In this document: positions 5,635-6,588 of the stretch, one piece after another
Layout: the number at the start of each line of letters is the position of its first letter
How positions within the stretch are numbered: the first letter of the stretch is position 1
Assembly (NCBI GenBank): GCA_900552735.1
Contig: USBA01000105.1
Location: 1 to 6,588 of the forward strand
Length of the DNA: 6,588 nucleotides
From: an uncultured Collinsella sp.
Lineage (GTDB): Bacteria; Actinomycetota; Coriobacteriia; Coriobacteriales; Coriobacteriaceae
Direction: 5' to 3'
The notes under the pieces: model-generated
Told to the model about the DNA's origin: nothing
Database searches by the model: none
Seen by the model: only the letters and a program-made list of their open reading frames with translations
Program-made: the position numbers and the translations under genes

Positions 5635-6453
5635 TCACATGTAGATGGGATTTTCACCATCGGAACTCATGCGGCCCAGGGCATCTGCATTGCAGTGGGT
5701 CTCGGCGAATGCTGCTTCGTCCTCCCAGCCCTCTGCTGCAAAGCAACCTGCTAAGATCGCCGCCGTCGGGCTGAGCATGTTTCGCAGGTCGCGCAGGATT
5801 GCATTTACCGGACGGTTGTCGTCGAGCATTTCGAGTCCGTCGATTACGACTACGACGTCCTTTAGCACTGCCCTGTTCCACATTTGGTCGCCGAGCAACC
5901 AGCTCGTTAAAAGGTCCATGGTCATGTTGTCTTCGACAAAGATGCCCAAGTTGCGCTGCTTGAGGCGCATCGTTGCGCGGATTGCCTCAACCTGTTGCTC
6001 CTTAAGATCCGCCGGCAGCTTGACGCCCATCTCGGCACGAATAAGCCGGGCAATCGCATCCTCTTCACGCTCCCGAATCGGCACGTAAAGCACGGCGCAC
6101 TGCTCACTCAGGCGCAGCACCGCGTGTGCCAGCACGTTCGAAACTTCTTCATGCGCGCCGCCAATCACGCTGAGCTTGCCCAACCCAATGCCGCCACCTA
6201 GGGCATCATCGACCGGCATACCGGTCTTCAACACACAAGGAGTTTCGAAAAGCGACGTCTCCATACCACGGTCGAGTCCAGAAGCCAGTCGATTGCGAAA
6301 CCCGCTGAGGTCAAAGCCCTCGTCATCACGCTCTCCACGATTCCCGCCACACCGATTCGCGGACGGCGGCATCACGCCCGGGAAGCTCACCATCTCGCCC
6401 ATGCTCACAGTGCGTCCAATTCGGTCGTCCCTGGAGTCCATCTTTCGCCTCAT
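5635..6453 (-). CDS. DnaB-helicase-C-terminal-like (RecA-fold) protein with degenerate Walker A (272 aa)
   Basis: ATG 6453 is preceded by AGGAGG (6465-6460) at six bases, which decides this start over upstream frame extensions. Residues 1-70 are polar and low in pattern. From about 75 the sequence follows the DnaB C-terminal domain in order: TGMPVDDALGGGIGLGKLSV (77-96, compare the DnaB 'TGFxxLDxLxGGLxxGxLxV' entry strand), VLYVPI (121-126), VVVVIDGLEML (200-210, Walker B-like with D205, compare 'VVIDYLQL') and INAILR-like VNAILRDLRNML (216-227). At the P-loop position it has GGAHEEVSN (98-106) instead of GRPSMGKT, with no Lys or Thr/Ser. It therefore probably does not bind or hydrolyse ATP as DnaB does. 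It is too short for a full helicase and lacks the N-terminal primase-interaction domain. It may be a regulatory or loader-like pseudo-ATPase. It overlaps the stop of the upstream gene's ribosome-binding region and is followed by two hairpins. Confidence 0.75.
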   Translation of the reverse strand: MRRKMDSRDDRIGRTVSMGEMVSFPGVMPPSANRCGGNRGERDDEGFDLSGFRNRLASGLDRGMETSLFETPCVLKTGMPVDDALGGGIGLGKLSVIGGAHEEVSNVLAHAVLRLSEQCAVLYVPIREREEDAIARLIRAEMGVKLPADLKEQQVEAIRATMRLKQRNLGIFVEDNMTMDLLTSWLLGDQMWNRAVLKDVVVVIDGLEMLDDNRPVNAILRDLRNMLSPTAAILAGCFAAEGWEDEAAFAETHCNADALGRMSSDGENPIYM

Positions 6454-6459
6454 CGCAAC

Positions 6460-6465
6460 CCTCCT
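6460..6465 (-). promoter_or_regulatory. Ribosome binding site overlapping the upstream stop codon
   Basis: AGGAGG on the - strand lies six bases before ATG 6453 and overlaps the TAG stop (6466-6464) of the upstream partial gene. This fixes the start and suggests translational coupling within one operon. Confidence 0.8.
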
Positions 6466-6588
6466 AACGCCTACCGCGCTTACCAGTAGCCTTAAAATTC
6501 CAAATCGGCTTGAGTCGGTGAATGACATCAACCGTCGGGTCCATGAGCCTCAGTACATCATCCGCAGGCTTATACGCTTCGGGCGACT
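6464..6588 (-). CDS. C-terminal end of an unidentified protein (partial, 40 codons visible)
   Basis: A frame open from the right edge on the - strand encodes 40 residues ending WNFKATGKRGRR before TAG (6466-6464). It begins SPEAYKPADDVLRLMDPTVD at the window edge, in a frame two bases in from the end. The stop overlaps the ribosome binding site of the DnaB-like gene, which is typical of operon neighbours and supports it being a real gene. The tail is basic. The family cannot be identified from this piece. Confidence 0.6.
   Translation of the reverse strand, partial: SPEAYKPADDVLRLMDPTVDVIHRLKPIWNFKATGKRGRR

Noticed and set aside
6454..6531. 26-residue N-terminal extension of the DnaB-like protein
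   Set aside because: It would overlap the 3' end of the upstream gene by most of its length, while ATG 6453 has a perfect AGGAGG at ideal spacing.
1..6588. CRISPR array, insertion sequence, rRNA
   Set aside because: No regularly spaced repeats, transposase motifs with terminal inverted repeats, or rRNA-like sequence were seen on either strand.

Overview
This window reads as an accessory (defence-type) segment of a bacterial chromosome. Strong AGGAGG-type ribosome binding sites, short spacers and mid-range GC content (hand-counted 60-base blocks run from about 43% to 63%) fit a Gram-positive host. The two unknown proteins resemble, from memory, uncharacterised proteins of gut Firmicutes and Coriobacteria, so a Coriobacteriia-like gut actinobacterium is my best but weak guess. 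No rRNA, tRNA, CRISPR array or transposase was seen.

Left end (1-490). A rho-independent terminator on the + strand (40-75) overlaps the 3' end of a convergent 41-codon gene on the - strand (54-179). That gene encodes a Leu-rich hydrophobic peptide with an Arg/Lys tail. It has an extended -10 promoter and a nearly perfect Shine-Dalgarno sequence folded into a hairpin directly in front of its ATG. This is the architecture of a type I toxin gene, with a possible 3'-overlapping antisense RNA entering from the left. The rest of this region is noncoding and may hold the promoter of the next operon.

Centre (491-5456, all + strand). Two adjacent genes of unknown function (357 aa and about 344 aa) appear to be diverged paralogues: both share a DSxx(I/L)xEHL N-terminus and a PTP(F/Y)xxGDI motif at similar spacing. 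After a 239-bp gap come mcrB and mcrC, overlapping by 14 nt. McrB is an AAA+ motor with Walker A, Walker B, MNTADRS and RRRF motifs; McrC is a PD-(D/E)xK nuclease with D241, D254 and K256. Together they form a predicted modification-dependent (type IV) restriction complex, closed by a strong terminator at 5459-5503. The two paralogues may be accessory proteins of this locus or unrelated neighbours.

Right end (5566-6588, - strand). A convergent operon contains the C-terminal 40 codons of an unidentified gene. It is followed by a 272-aa protein with the fold signature of the DnaB helicase C-terminal (RecA-like) domain, whose Walker A lysine and Thr/Ser appear to be lost. This operon ends in two tandem perfect hairpins, one of which is its terminator.
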